NCBI RefSeq assembly: GCF_022581195.2
Contig: NC_061461.1
Location: 5,766,001 to 5,830,000, forward strand
Direction: 5' to 3'
DNA: 64,000 nucleotides
From: Helicoverpa zea
Lineage: Eukaryota; Arthropoda; Insecta; Lepidoptera; Noctuidae
Part shown: one piece after another, positions 10,490 through 24,700 of the stretch
How the letters are laid out: every line of letters starts with the position of its first letter
How positions within the stretch are numbered: position 1 is the stretch's first letter
The notes under the pieces: model-generated
Seen by the model: only the letters and a program-made list of their open reading frames with translations
Databases searched by the model: none
Told to the model about the DNA's origin: nothing
Program-made: the position numbers and the translations under genes

Positions 10490-13400
10490 GCTTAACTTAG
10501 GTAAAATTCTTTTTTTAACCGGCCAGATGTCAGATGCAATCAGAAGGAAATCCAAATAATAAAAATAGGAAATGTATAATGTAGGTAATTATGGTCGTGC
10601 GCATATGAAGGCCATATTACACGTTATCTAGAAGTACAAATTAGGAACTGTATCTATCTACATGTATTCGGCGCCCTTGTCAAGCCCTCTGTGACACACC
10701 AAAGTTAAAAGTTAAGCATGCGTAAAGTTGCGGTTATACATAGGTATCTGTCATCTGATTTTAAAGAAACAGCGAATTTCCGGTTATTTAGTGACCATAA
10801 AGTTGTATAAGTACTCGGCTACTTGCAATGTTTCAAAAGTATTGATAGCAAGCGATGCTGCTGAGGATGCTGCTGTGGACGACGTGTTCATGCTGAGTTT
10901 TTGTCCATGCTTTTATTTTTAGGGATTTTTCTACATTTTATTCTCAAGGAAATAAAATGCAGATAAATAATGCAAAGATGGTTTAACATTTTACCTTTAC
11001 ATAGAGAATGTACCTTCCCACTTTTCGGGTTCTACTCGGAAACTCAAGTATGTAGTTCCCAAGAAAATTAACATCTACTGAGGTTCATAATTTGCTATAT
11101 TTCTACTGAAATAACAACATTTTTTGTGCAAAAATCCACATGAACAGCGACAGTGTTAAAGCTTGTTATTAAATTCTCAAGTAGTTTGTAGATGCAAATC
11201 TGCGATTCTGGGGTTTTTATAAGGTTTTACTATAAAACTGAATGAACCGTATAATGGCACGATAAATCAAAGTTATCAATGAATATTGTTAATTCGAATT
11301 AATTCGAGTTCTGTTAATAAGCGTTATGATAAATGGTGGCTATTAAAGTAACTATTCATGGTGTAGGTTATTTTAGCTAATATGCGATAAAAAAATAATG
11401 AATTAGCATTTGAAGATATCACGTGGTTTAAAACCTGATTCAATCAACTGATACTTATTTAACAACAAAAAAACAAAATTCTATTTACTTACCTACTGCC
11501 AATTTATTAGGTACCTAAATAACTATATGATTTGTACTTGCTCTCACCTTTACCAATTATTTTCATTTTCTACAAATAATTACAATGACAACAATTATAC
11601 TGTACCTACCTATGTAACTATTATTTTTATTTCGACACAGCGACGGGGAATCTCGGCTGGTATAAAATTACAGTTCTGAGTTTCACTTTTTTAATTCAAA
11701 ATCGATCGAACTAAATATTTAAATCCATAGATAAAGAAAGCTGTCTAAGGAGTCTTCGATTCCTTTTTGTTTTGTCGTGGCTCTTCAGTCTTCAATATTG
11801 GAGTTTTTTTAGAGAGGAAGGAAATACATACATAGGTCTTAATTTAGTACGCAGCTATGTGTAAGTCATTTGATATACATATCTCTTCCTGTTTCAATCT
11901 CGATAAGTACATTAAGTTGAAATGTTAACAGATTATTGACATTAAAACATTTTTAACCGTTATCTTGAAATTACCAATTAAAAAACCCAAGTTCCGAGTT
12001 CTTTTGAAACTTTATAGCTTTTCACGGAAAGGTATAAACGGGCCTACTTCTTCCGATCAAAAATTAGCTCAGTAGGTGTCGAAACAAGACATACAAATTA
12101 TGTCAAAATGGTTTTCCGTCATGCAAGCCAAAAAGACCGGTCCCGCAAATATTTCTTTGATATCTTAGACATAAAACCGGAGTAGATGTTATAATTATGA
12201 TTATATTATTCTTCGTATTCAAGAGTAAAACCTGATAAAACAACAAGCGATCTACGCAATCCGATCTCGTTTATGAGATCGATTAATGAATGGTAACGTA
12301 ACATATAATTAATGTGTCTATAATATGTACTACGGTCGCAGGACCTGTTTGAAGAAAATGTATTGCCATCTAACTACATATGTAACTTAAAACACGTCGA
12401 TCGATTGTTTATATTGCTAATATAAATCATTTTCAAATGAATTTGCAAGTTTTTTGTTCCACTTAATTTTATTATGTTGATTAGTTGGATGAAAAAACCT
12501 ACAAGTGGTGCGAACCTTGTGTATAATCTGTCAATAAATTATTAAAAACCGCAAATAAATACGAGGTTGAAGATGAAAAATAATCACGTGCCTAAATCCT
12601 CTTGGAGCAACCGTTATTAGATTTGTCGTACTGATTGGTCATAGTTTAATTGCACGCTAATTAATACCTAATTGAAAGTTAATCTGTGCCTCGTTAAGTT
12701 TGAATGTTAATGACCCGCCGATGGTAATGCCTTCATTGTTTAGGTTCAAGTCCCAGGTCAGGTCATGGGCACCTGCAGTTCTCAGAGTACAAAGCTGGCT
12801 TTCATAGCAGGGGAATTATTTATTCATGCATGAATGGAGATGTTAATGGCGATTAAAATAATTTTATATAATTGTTGACACGTAAAACTTGATATTTACA
12901 AGGTGCTAAATTTAAATCAGAAGTTTCGTTGCACGTAATTTATCTCACGCAATACCTACTTAAAATACGCATTTTTTCAGAAATAAACCTTTCGCATCAA
13001 AATGGCACTTTTAAGATGATCTCTTTAACTATGTTTCCTGTAAGCAGGAAAATAATTACCTACTTAGTAAAAATCATCATCTTACAGCTTGCGTCTTTCT
13101 CTCTTTTCTGTTAAACGGGCACATAGGTCCACGAACACTAGCGAGCATTCGAGCTGAAAACCGTACGAGGTTCCCGACTGCGATTATTAAGCAAAAATTA
13201 GCAATGGTATGTGGAGTGCACACCGGATGATGAAAAAAATGAATTTGTTAATCCAAAACAACTTGTATGAAAAATGTATGCAAGACGCATGCCTTTAAGA
13301 CTACCGATGATTATAATATGAATGCGAAAAACAACCGATTGATATTCAAGAATATCAAAAAGGATCCATTTGCAACGTTAAGTACGCAATAAATAAATGT

Positions 13401-13704
13401 GACAGGAATAGAAAATGTATTTTGACGAAGTTCCGAATAATAACGATTTATTTATGAAACAATGACCCTATATGCATCATCTATAAAACTTAGTTGGTAC
13501 AGGCATGCCAGGGTATTTCATAACGCACTATAGCTACCTAAAGGCTTTTTATGTAAAAAACTACCTAAGTACTTAGAAGAAATACGAGCAGACTTTAGAC
13601 TGTTTATTAGATCTGTTGCCCACAACTTCGGAGTTTCAAGTTGCTTAAATAAAATTTCTTTCATTTTTATGTGGATTACGAACAAAAACGTGTTATACTT
13701 TAAC
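10490..13704. other. AT-rich intergenic DNA
   Basis: No gene is recognised. A TATAAAAT word at 11661-11668 follows a small GC-richer patch (11638-11660), but no reading frame comes after it. A possible degraded SINE head with a B-box-like GGTTCAAGTCC lies at 12743-12753. Confidence 0.4.
12715..12785 (+). repeat. Possible SINE head remnant
   Basis: The B-box-like word GGTTCAAGTCC (12743-12753) sits in a short GC-richer patch that resembles a tRNA-derived SINE head. The A box is not convincing, so this is tentative. Confidence 0.3.
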
Positions 13705-13755
13705 TGCCTTTTTATCGTCCCACTGCTGGGCACAGGCCTCCTCTCTCACACGGAG
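13705..13755 (-). mobile_element. SINE 3' end fragment
   Basis: On the minus strand this piece carries GGCCTGTGCCCAGCAGTGGG and ACGATAAAAAGGC, the same tail block as at 6274-6348 and 10172-10215. The head is missing, so it is a 5'-truncated copy. Confidence 0.75.
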
Positions 13756-15959
13756 AAGTATTACAATTTACAATAAATCAAATCGATTCAGACGAGTTAT
13801 TTCTACCAACAAAATGATGCTTTCTGTTTGATGCGCATAAGGATTCCCCTCAAACTAACGATGAGTCAATATCTAATAGAAAAGAAGAATTAGCTCAACC
13901 CGTATGTAGATATGATAATTTTATACGCATGAATGCGTGGATTTAAAAAAACAACTTTTTCCTCCTGTACCACGGTGAATCCCCATAAGAAAGTCATAAG
14001 CATGTTTCTTTGTACTACAATACAAGATATTCTACTTAAATAAAGTACCTAAAATTATTTATAGCATAGGGAAATGAGTAAGACCTTTGAAGGTTAATGG
14101 TATTTAGTAGGTAGCCTTTCGCTTGCATTAGAATATTTGGCTCGTATCATGCGTTCTACCGTTCACAATACAATTAGTGCTCCGTGATTACTGATTAAGC
14201 TAACTTCAAGCCTCAAGCATCAATGCATTCAATACAGTCTATCCAAACTCGGACAGTGGTCTTAGTATCTCAGGTCATACTATCTAACCATGAAACTATT
14301 TTGAGGCGACAAGGAAAGAAACATAAACTTTGGCTGCAAATTGAACTATTTATTGTAATTTAAATAAATTCGTGACGCACTTACCACACATTATGCTAAT
14401 CAAACACACCAGTAAGTAATATCCGGTTCCTAAGGTTATATATCGTTTTGTTACCAATTATAACCGAATTTTATGCATAACTAATTACATTAACTAAGAT
14501 TTTTCTTATAAAATATGCTGTGAAGTTACTCTGGAAAAAATGTTCGTAGTTACAAACACCAGGCAGGCATGCATTATCGCTTAATCTGGAAGCTTAGCAT
14601 AAACAAACTTATTGAAACTGGTCACAACAAACATATTATTGTTTACCTAAGCATCAAGTTCCTCGATCTCTTTGTACTTGTGTACAACATAAAGTTATAA
14701 AAATGGAACGTTAGATATTTTATAACGAGGTGGAACCTGTTCGTCCTAATGGGTTGTTACGTTGTTCGTTCAAATAAACTTATGCCTACTCGTAAGATAC
14801 TGGGAACAATTTGCCGTGGGTAAACTAGTGTTTACAGTGTAAATTTCTGACTGCGCCCTTAAATTTTAAGGCCCTTGGTGCTACGAGCTATTAAATATCT
14901 CATATGCATTTATGCTCATCGTCCAGTCATATTCCGTGGAAGTAGTAGTCCTATAACTTAATGAGAAATGCTCTTCAATCACCCTCAATTTATTCAACTA
15001 AATGCAATAAGAAGAACTCTGCGAATAAGTAAACATATCGATATTGTGCTTAATCATCCTGATTATTATTATTTAAACTGTGAATTGTGCACAGCAATAG
15101 CTTATAACGACCAAAGAGCACAGAACAACCTTCATACCACTCGTAAAAGCTCTATCGCTTGATTCATCATAAATCGCAACTGTAAATGTACACAAATAAC
15201 TAATCAAAAAATAAAATATAGTTCTCAACAAAACCAATTTAAGAATTTGAACGTGTGTTGGTCAATATTTTCTAATGATCCAGATTGTTTGATGATGCAA
15301 GTAATAAGTATTGATAATGATTTACAAATGATTGATGATTATCAATCATTGAATACAATATGGCAGATTTACAAGGACTTGGTTGTAGCAGATTGTAGGA
15401 ACATTTTAGCATCTGCCAAAATATTGGAACATAGGTCTTTGGTGACTGATGATGGAAAATGATGAAACCATAACTCGTTATTGTTGTTGTTTTTTTTTTT
15501 TTTCAGTTAATTAAGGCAGTTATAATTTTTGTTTACATATTGTATTATCGGTATTTTACAGTTATTGTTTTAAATAACTTGATTTAAGTGTTGTCTTAAG
15601 ATAGTAAAACTGGACTTCCTTAAGCCCTTTACTTTTGGTGTCATTCACCTTTACAATACCTGCAGTTACCTATGCACATACTATGTAGGTAGGTAGGTAT
15701 ATTGTTTTTGTTTGTATACAGGTTTACTATGCAGTTTACAAATTGCGTAAAATTCTACTTCTGGTATAGTTAATTAATTATTTAGATTAATTTGTTAATA
15801 GAAGCAGACTCTGAATGTTCAATGCATAGATTATCTGTTGCAAATAATAATGAATGTCTGGTTTATTGATGACAGAAGTTATTTATTACATTTAATTGAA
15901 TTGTACTTATTTCGAAATACTGGTAATGTTCGATGCATTGACTTCTTCTTGGGTAGACT
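13756..15959. other. AT-rich intergenic DNA upstream of the transporter gene
   Basis: No supported gene is seen. The short frames near 14968-15162 and 15247-15462 are AT-rich, match no family I know and have no splice context. A poly-T run lies at about 15490-15505. Confidence 0.4.
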
Positions 15960-15984
15960 AGGACAGTAAACAATGTGTAGGGTG

Positions 15985-16321
15985 AGTGGTAGTGAGGCGC
16001 CCCCAGCCGCTGCCGGTACAGGCGAGTCCGCAAGTGTTGCCGTTTACCCTTGACCGGCTGGCGGCGCGCTCAGCTCAGTCGCGGCGCGGCTCTGCTCGTA
16101 TCCTCGCGTCTGTCAGCCCGCACCACCGAGCACGCCGCACTATATACACGCCGCGAGCTCGCGCTCCCGACACTTCACACCTCGACGCCATGCGCCTCCG
16201 CCCTGCGGATGAAGCATCGGACCTCACCAACCTCAACTATCGTTATTATCCCAAAGTGTTAAACTCACTCCACGGACTAGTAATGAAATAATTGACACCT
16301 GTGCTAGTGATACATTCGAAC
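15985..16321 (+). promoter_or_regulatory. GC-rich promoter and 5' UTR of the SLC22 gene
   Basis: Base composition changes abruptly from AT-rich spacer to a CpG-rich block that continues into the first coding exon. TATATA lies at 16141-16146 inside the block, which would place initiation near 16170-16180. An in-frame TAA (about 16289-16291) lies upstream of the ATG at 16322, so the main frame cannot begin earlier. The GTG-initiated frame across this block has no ATG start and is not taken as a gene. Confidence 0.55.
16190..16291 (+). CDS. Upstream ORF (33 aa) in the SLC22 leader
   Basis: An ATG at 16190 opens a 33-codon frame beginning MRLRPADEASD that stops at TAA 16289-16291, 30 bases before the main ATG and in another frame. 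If transcription starts at the nearby TATA box this ORF lies in the leader and could lower translation of the transporter. Whether the peptide itself matters cannot be seen. Confidence 0.35.
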   Translation: MRLRPADEASDLTNLNYRYYPKVLNSLHGLVMK

Positions 16322-16424
16322 ATGAAGTCCAGGAAGAACTCGTCGGACACCGCGCCGGAGCTGCAGGAGTTGCTGCAGAAGCCGCACAGCCTCACGCTGA
16401 TCGCCGACGGCCGGCGCACGACAA
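16322..16424 (+). CDS. SLC22 gene, coding exon 1
   Basis: The exon encodes a hydrophilic 34-residue cytosolic leader beginning MKSRKNSSDTAPELQ. It ends ACA A before the donor GTACGT (16425), in phase 1. Joined to exon 2 (TA ATC CCA) it gives I-I-P-T-Q-G. The segment is GC-rich, unlike the later intron. It contributes no part of the transport core, so an alternative first exon could replace it without loss of the MFS fold. Confidence 0.85.
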
Positions 16425-19400
16425 GTACGTTGTTATTTCGTAGCTTTCAGTCAATGTTTCAAAAGTAACAGAGTGACGTCTCAATAGTGTCCGTTCCGGT
16501 GAATGGACGTATGTAGTAAATCGTGCATGACAATTACCTACCTAGTCATTATTGTCAAAAATTTAAATTAATATTTTTAAATGTTATTCGTAGTGAGAAA
16601 CACATCCTTCAACAACAAAGAAGGCCAACTCCGATGATTTCATTACATTTAAGTATTTAATTAGCGCCTGCAGATCCTGTTATGAGAGGACTTGATCTTA
16701 GATAGGAAGTAATTGAACTTGCTCTTGTAAATAAAAGCAAAAGTTGAACTATACAGTGTCTAGTGCGATGTCATTGAGTTCAATATTTGCCGGTGACATC
16801 TTGCATAGGTCGCAATATTTAAAAAATAAATACGCATAAGTCTACATACCCGCGTTAATTTCAAATTTATTTGATTTCGATAATTTCCGGTATGTTTTGA
16901 ACATTAACATTCGCACGCCATAGGTATGAATTTATTAAAATACGAGTTTTTACTAGGGAATACCAACTTGACAATATCGCACAACTTTCGTGTCGCATAA
17001 TAGTTAAAACCTCGATAGTTTAATATTATTTATTATTGCGTAACAATCTTATGTGACAAGAAATTCTATGTTTTTGTATTAATCTACGCGTTTTGTATCA
17101 CTATGTAGTGCAAGTTATGCGAGCTATGATAACATCATTAATAAATACTCCATATTATAATTAAATGTAATTATGACATTTATTGTGGGCTGTCCATTAA
17201 TTTAACAGGTCTAATAAGTGTTAAAATTAAAAAGAAACAAAATTAGTTAAAATGTAATGCGAACGAATGTTATTCGCACATGGCCGCGTCGTAGCGTCCG
17301 TAGCTAATCGTCATGAAATTCAGTCAACATAAATACAAATTAGTTTACTAAGCATTTATAAATATTTATGTATAACATGTTATATATCGATATTTGAGAA
17401 AATAAATATCAAGTCAGATGACCAATGCATTATCTGCCAAAAATATTCAAATCTATTCTATTGGTAATTTTATCTATGTTTTTATTTTGCATGACAAAGA
17501 AAACTTGTTTATTTACAAACTTTCACATCCTTATGAAAGTAAGTCCGTTTGATTTTAGATGAAATAATGATAGAATGAATCTTGGGGTAAAGCAGGGATC
17601 TTTAGGGCCTTGAGTAAGTACTTACTGACTCAGTTAGTAAAATATTTAACATGCAATTATTATTATATGTATTTATCCCACGAAGTAAGTAGCAATCTAT
17701 AAAACTGTTTTTATGGTTACGACCGCGTCTTGAAGAAACAATAAAATGTGCTAGGATGATTTAATGGCAAATAAGTTATTATAAATTCAATTGATAAGTA
17801 TCTATTGTTTGTATTGAGCTAGACAAAATATATTTTTTCTATTAAGACCGAAATGAAACTGTTACTGGATTTTTACTATCTATTAAACTATGGAACTATG
17901 TTTGGATTTCATTACATTTAATTACATTACACGCTATTCAGTTTTAGTCGGCCGATAGTAGAGCTTAATTGGGCTTATAAATTAGTATGAAGATGAATGG
18001 AAGTACGCTCGTATCAACGATCAGGTATTTGTCCGGTATCAGACCGGCTAAAAACTTTGGTTTAATTCACGATTAAAAAAAAAATCTAACCACCGGGATA
18101 ACAGTTGGCCGACTGTTTAGTCTGCAGAATGCGGGTAGGCTTAATGTGATTAGACGCCTTGTGCCTTTATTTTTTGGTAACTACAGAGCTAAGTACATAT
18201 TATAATGTACAATATTTGTTTTTAATTTAGTTTAGTTTTGAAGTCTGTGGTTGATTGAGTAAGAAGTTCAAATCTTACAGGAGCTTTCAAATAGGGTCTA
18301 TTACGAACGGCACTGGATTATCTCTAAGTCTGTAAGCAGCGTAAAAGATTGACTTACCAAATTCAAATTCTATCCCATTCGATTTAGGTGTGTGTAATAA
18401 GTAACATATTTCATTCTTTTTTAAATATAAATATAAAAAGCATCGTCCAAAATGTGAAGTTCACCAACCACTTATAGGTGCATGCATACTACCACTTGAT
18501 AAACTTATAAAAACAAAAGCAATCCCAGTACAAAAAGTTAGGGAAATTGGTAGTTGTGGTTGACTGTTGTATAAAAAAGAAAAGACTATTTAATTGTTTT
18601 TAAGAAGTTTATGGATTCCTTAAGATTTCATTTCATTGTAAGTCACTGGGAAAAACCGTTACCTACACCAATTTAAGGATAAATGGACGTCAGACCACAT
18701 TCAGACTGACTAAGTTCTCTGAAGCACTGCTTTCAATAGGTACTTTTGCTTGGAGTTGGATTATTATACATTTTCAGTTCAATAAGCCAGTTTATGAAGA
18801 AATCTTTAAAGAGTTCGGAGTTGCTGCTATAAAAATGATTCGACGCTGCCTAGGTTTGTAGGCCTAAAGAAGGGTTGATCTTCATAGCTCTCAGGCTATT
18901 CACCTAAATAACCAGTTCTTCAACTTATTCTACTTTAATGAGGTCGTGTATCCGCCCTTATTGAGACGATCCAAAGGTCTCTTTAATAGGTAACTTGGCA
19001 GTGAGAATTGAGACGTTTTGAGAAAATAATATTATTTATCAGTTTCAAATATTTGCGATGCATTTTAGAATAGTTGTCTATTTATTGACCTATTTTCAGT
19101 ATATGATTCGACATTCGGAAAAAAATAGTTTTTTTCATTAGTCTGATAATCACCTCATTTGCCTGAGTTTGATATGTTTCATGGTCGTAATTTTAGTTTT
19201 AACTTTTAGCTTAATGTTAAAAAGAAGGTTTGTTTTAAACAAAGCAATAAGTACCTACTAGGCTAGGTACTAATAGGAATTTTAGCTACAATTTAGTTTA
19301 AGGTTATCTGAACTCTGCCTAGTCTACAATATTATATTTTACAGCAGGTTTACGTATTCTCTTTAATTTATTTTAATTTGCAAACAATGTAAAGAAAATA

Positions 19401-21672
19401 CATTGTTTAATTTATTGTATAAAACATGTTTTCATGTGTTATCAACTTATCATTCATGTGCCGTAATAATTTATTACACATCAATTGTAAAATGTGAGAA
19501 ATTTTATTTCGTAAATTGCGAATTTTCGAATGAAACTAATTCATGAAAAGAATTAGGTAGTTGACAAAAAAATAAGATAAACGGAATAGACTTCAGAGCT
19601 CGTAAATATTCAAGCAACAGACGTAATTTCAGGACAAGATGAAAATGTTGTAAACGGTTTCAGATTTGTATGTCTTCATGCGTTTTACTACAGAAACGAA
19701 CAATAGTTAGCAAATCAGGACGATGTTTCTTTTTCTTTACATTTGGTTAGTCAAAACTAAAGCTTTCATTAGACAAAGGTTAATTCAACATCTAGCCTAC
19801 TAGCTTAGTTTCGTTACCTACTTGTAAAGGAGATCACAGACAACCATGAGATTTCAAAGATAATAAATATTGGCGAAAGCCAGTTCTCGTTTTAATATAA
19901 CAGCAGACCTCTTTCATAGAAAATTGTATGTATTTTTCTATACTATTAATTATTACCATATATTCAGCTGTTCTATTTATTCTTTAATAAGCGTTTGTAA
20001 AACCAAACAAGAAGTTGTTTTGTTTCAATCTCGTATTGAAATCATATCATGAGTTTGTAATTAACATAACTGAGGCATCATCAGGCTTGCATTACATGGG
20101 GTTATTGGATAATCTATCTTAGTACTATTTACATAAATAGGTAACAAAAGTGTTTGTAAAACGTCGGCTATCAATCAACTTGAGTAATGGCTCTGTTGAT
20201 ACGAATCTGATGCGGCATAATCTTTAGATGTTAGTTTAATTGAATGACGATCATTTACACTTAATTATGATGAATGTTTCAATTCATACATTGAAGCTGA
20301 AGAATTTTGTTGGTATTGCAGTTGATTTATGATGTTTTGAAGTATTTGTTTATTCAATATCTGTTTGCCGTGCAAGAGAAGTATCATATAGTCGATTACA
20401 GAACATTTTTTTTATGGGCCGATAGTTTGATCGAGCTTATAAATGTAGTGCTCACGTTAAAAAGATCAGATATCCGGAAAGGGTTACAAAAAGGTTTACT
20501 GAGTTCACCTTCAAAATAAACTGTCAAACTGAGCCTAGTATCGAGCGAAAGTTTAGTCCGTATTGTGCAGGGGCTGTAAAAGTAACTAGACATTTGTTTA
20601 TTTTAAATTATTGTTCGTAATTTGTGGAAAATTCATGTCGCTTATCAATAATGCATTCTTAATTATTTTTATCATTAAAATTACCTGGAACTCCATTAAT
20701 GACTATATTAGAATCTGGTTAAATAAAGGTATTTTTAAATTTAAACGATGTCAGTGTAAAATAAAGGGTAGGTATGTTATTCTTATGTGTTACAAGAAGG
20801 TATACATTTAATTATAAGTAAACCCATAAACACAGACAATAGTTATTTCTTCCGAAGATGATCGATTTGCGTACAAATAAATACATCGATTTTATTATCA
20901 TTGCAATAAAACCTGATTGGTCGTATAATAAAATAATGTAATTTAATTGAACATTCTTATTATTTCTTAGGTGACAATACTAATACGTGTTTATTACGAT
21001 GAGTTGTTCTGTAAATACTAATTAAACTTTTATCGATTGACCACTTATGGATTTATCGCAGATCAATTTAATTCGTTTTTAATTTGATTAAACCACGGTG
21101 GTTGACACACGCAGTAGCTCTGACAATAAAACTTTAATAAACCTTTTAATGTAATAAAACAAAAACAGCCTTAAAAGGAGTTTGTAGACGTAACGCGTGA
21201 TGAGACATAATTTTACACTAGCAGCCAGGATTGCTACCGTCCTTGTAAACTGGATGTATTTTTAACCACGGCAAAGGTTATTTTAGTACAAATCCGGCAA
21301 ACACGAAGCTCATAATATTGCCTTTAATTATAGCAAAGTATCAGCTAATTACCTTGAACATTTAAGTACTCTAAAATTAGTTAGGCCTTAATGAAATCTA
21401 ACTTACGAAAACTGATACAAATTATTCCAATTTAGTAAGATGTATGTCGTAAATAACAAATAAAAGAAATTGAATTTATCCTTCAATGTCACAGTGGCCT
21501 TGCTTATAACACCGTGTTTTCAGGTTTTATAAACATTTTAGCACAAATACTCTAAAATAGTATGTTAAGGACGCTAATTATAAACAATTAAGATTGTAAA
21601 TAAATTAATGTTCTAGCTAGTGCATTCACAATTTTATTTTATTCAATTAATTTAGATAGACTTACTTAGACT

Positions 21673-21716
<44 letters not shown>

Positions 21717-24700
21717 GTACTGTAGGTACTTAGACTGTGCTCGTCCCGTGGCAATGTTGCTACGTCACAGGAGCGTAGCATTTCGTAGCGTAGCAGTGCG
21801 TAGCAATCTCTGTAGGTAGTGGGTGCACAGAATAAAAAAAAGTTTTGAAGTGTATAACAACGTAGATACAAATAATTTCGTATCTCGTATTTCGCAAAAA
21901 TGCAATTGTAAGGACATCGGTAATTAGTGGTGTCTTAATTTGTGTTTCAGTATGTGGTTCCCAAAGTTTTATCACGACTAAAGAAGCGATTACATGTAAT
22001 ACTGGTTAAATTGTTACCTTCCTAAGCGATTATATAGAGGTAAGGTGACCATTTAAAATGTACTTAAATATGGAGTCACGCTTTTGCAATGCATATGATA
22101 TTACTCGATCACTGACATTTGATGATTTTATAAAATAAAAGTAATATGAAACATAATAAAAATCATGTTTTCGAGTGTCCGGCCATCAATGAATGACTCA
22201 CTAGGTAGACATTTATTTTTTTAGTTCCAAACTATTGTACGGAATAGTTCACCTTTAACGGAGTACCTGTTTTCCGGGGTCTTTCCCGTGTCCCAAGCGA
22301 ATAAATTAATTCACCCCGATAAGTTGAAATACCTACCATGGCTGTTTTATCTTGAAAAAGTGACAATAAAACACAGACCAATTTTTAATATGCATGAGTA
22401 TTATTTATAATCTAGTTCTAAAACATACATATGTTTTATTCACAAAAAAATGTGATGAATTCATATCAGCATTAAAGTGATGCTAATACTCTATTAGAAA
22501 ATAAAATAAATAAGAAAATCTTTTGCAAATAAAAATAATAAAATTGTCCACGAAGCTCGTCTTGCGGGTTGTATCGGCACTAAATGGATAGCTGAACGCG
22601 TGGTTATGGTGCCAATTTCTGAAGAGTATTGCGGTTTATCTCTCGAGAAAATAGTCACTTATTCAGGTTGCAATTTGACCTTTATTGAACTAAGTACAAT
22701 ACTTTTTTGTTAAGTGTTATTTGTAGTTTTTAAATTTGTATACTAATAATAATGTAATATCGTTACAGTAAATAATTACGAGTATGGTAGTACAAAACAC
22801 ACATTTGTACATTTGTAAAATATGGCCCAACACAAATTTTAAGCTATGTACCTTAATTAATATTTATCAAACTTTGAGTTATAGCCTACGGATAACATAT
22901 TATTCGTAGGTTATGGCAAATGCTTCTAGCACTAAACATTACCCTAAATAAACCTATGAAATATTAACATACTTACAAGTTAGTATTCGCAAACTCTGTG
23001 CATAAGTTAACGTCCACGAATTATACTGAATACTAATAGAAGCTTTTAAGCCTGATCAATTAACAAAACCAAATATTTGTGTTCCCTCAAATAACACTTG
23101 TTTGCATTGAAAATTTATTGAATATTTTTTTTTGCAACTAATGCATGCATTTGGAAACAATAAAAACTGATCTACGTATTTGATCCTTTGGCTCAATATT
23201 TACGTTTTTGTGGTAACATTCACTTATAATAAAGCTAAGAAAAAAACCGTTTTCCTACAAATCGTTGAACCAGAAATTAAATTGTCTAATTCACAGATCA
23301 AAGCTATTTCAATGAAATTTAATAAACCAAATAGTTCCAACAACATTGAAGAGTGTCGAGAATATCCTTCAGTCTCGCCGATTGCAAAAGGTTGCCATTG
23401 GAGATCACAAAGCCATCACTAAGGAATGTCATAAATATGCTTTAAGCCGATTATGAGGTAAACTGCGGATAAATAAGCGTAAAAACCCATAAAACTGTAC
23501 CGTTCTTTCAATTTTATGCGAAAACATATACTTACAACTAATTCTATAATTACTATTTAGATATCAAATGGGCATTGAAATAGGTAAATATTGCTATTAC
23601 GTTATTCGCATAGCTTTATAGATTTTTAACAAGACAAGCAAAATTGGTTTGTCATGAAAATTAAGAAAAATCATAATGTGAAAACAAAAAATATAATTGT
23701 TTCTTATCGAAAAAAATTGTAGCTTAATATTTATTATCTGAGTTTGCTCTAAAGCACTTTCTTTAAATTGGAGGTTTCCAAAAAAAGTTATAGGGTGGCG
23801 CTGTACCTACTACGTGAGTGTACCTTTGCCAAGTCAAAAAAAAAACTACAACGAGCCCCTTGACCCGAGACCCATGAAATTCAGATTTCTGGACAAAAAA
23901 CGTTTCATTATACGAACTGAAAATTATATGACGTTCCGATCCCTGCATATACTAGCATAGCTAAGAAAAAAATGAGACTGTAAATCCCTCTTTGTATAAA
24001 AATAAACTGCAAAGTAGTCAAGTAGTCTTAATAGTTCCTTGATGTGTAATCCTTCAAATATAGATAAGGGACTCTCGAGCAGCTTCGGGAATTCCCTTTG
24101 TTTCAAAGAATAAGATTGTCTATAAGTACCAATTGCACAATATTTTTATAAAGTATATCTAAAATCAATAGTTATGTATATCGAATTCCGTGTACACATT
24201 GTTTGACAAGACATAAACTTCTGTTAATATTGATTATGTTAATAAGTTCACAGATTCGTGAATGAGCCTTTGCTTCATTAATTTATTTACATAAAATAAA
24301 TTATATGTTGACCGCGTGATGACCAAAAACTTTATGTAAGTTCAAAGCAGGACAAATTCTAAACTTGCCTTATAAATTAATCTAGCAAAATTCTGTGAAA
24401 TACTATGACACATCAAAAAACATGCATATATCACCATACGAAATTATGCATACTAGAAATACAGGAAATAAAAACACGTGACAATTTCTTAAAAACGTAG
24501 TCGGGGAAGTTTTGACAACCTGCACTGCCTACATAATTTAATGTTGAATATATTTTTTGTTTATTCTTATTTTGATCTGATTTGTACCGGTTTGTGGAAA
24601 TTAGTCACAGAAAAATCACAGGAATTACCGAATCATTTTAAATTGTAATAAAACCAACATCACTTTAGTTTTACTGGAATACTCCGTCACTAATTTATTG

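Noticed and set aside
15986..16291. 101-codon frame across the SLC22 promoter
   Set aside because: It begins with GTG, not ATG, and its length comes from GC-rich promoter sequence with few stops. Only the ATG sub-frame from 16190 is kept, as a uORF.
21662..21871. Minus-strand frame with a poly-serine end
   Set aside because: The serines come from the (TAC)n microsatellite.
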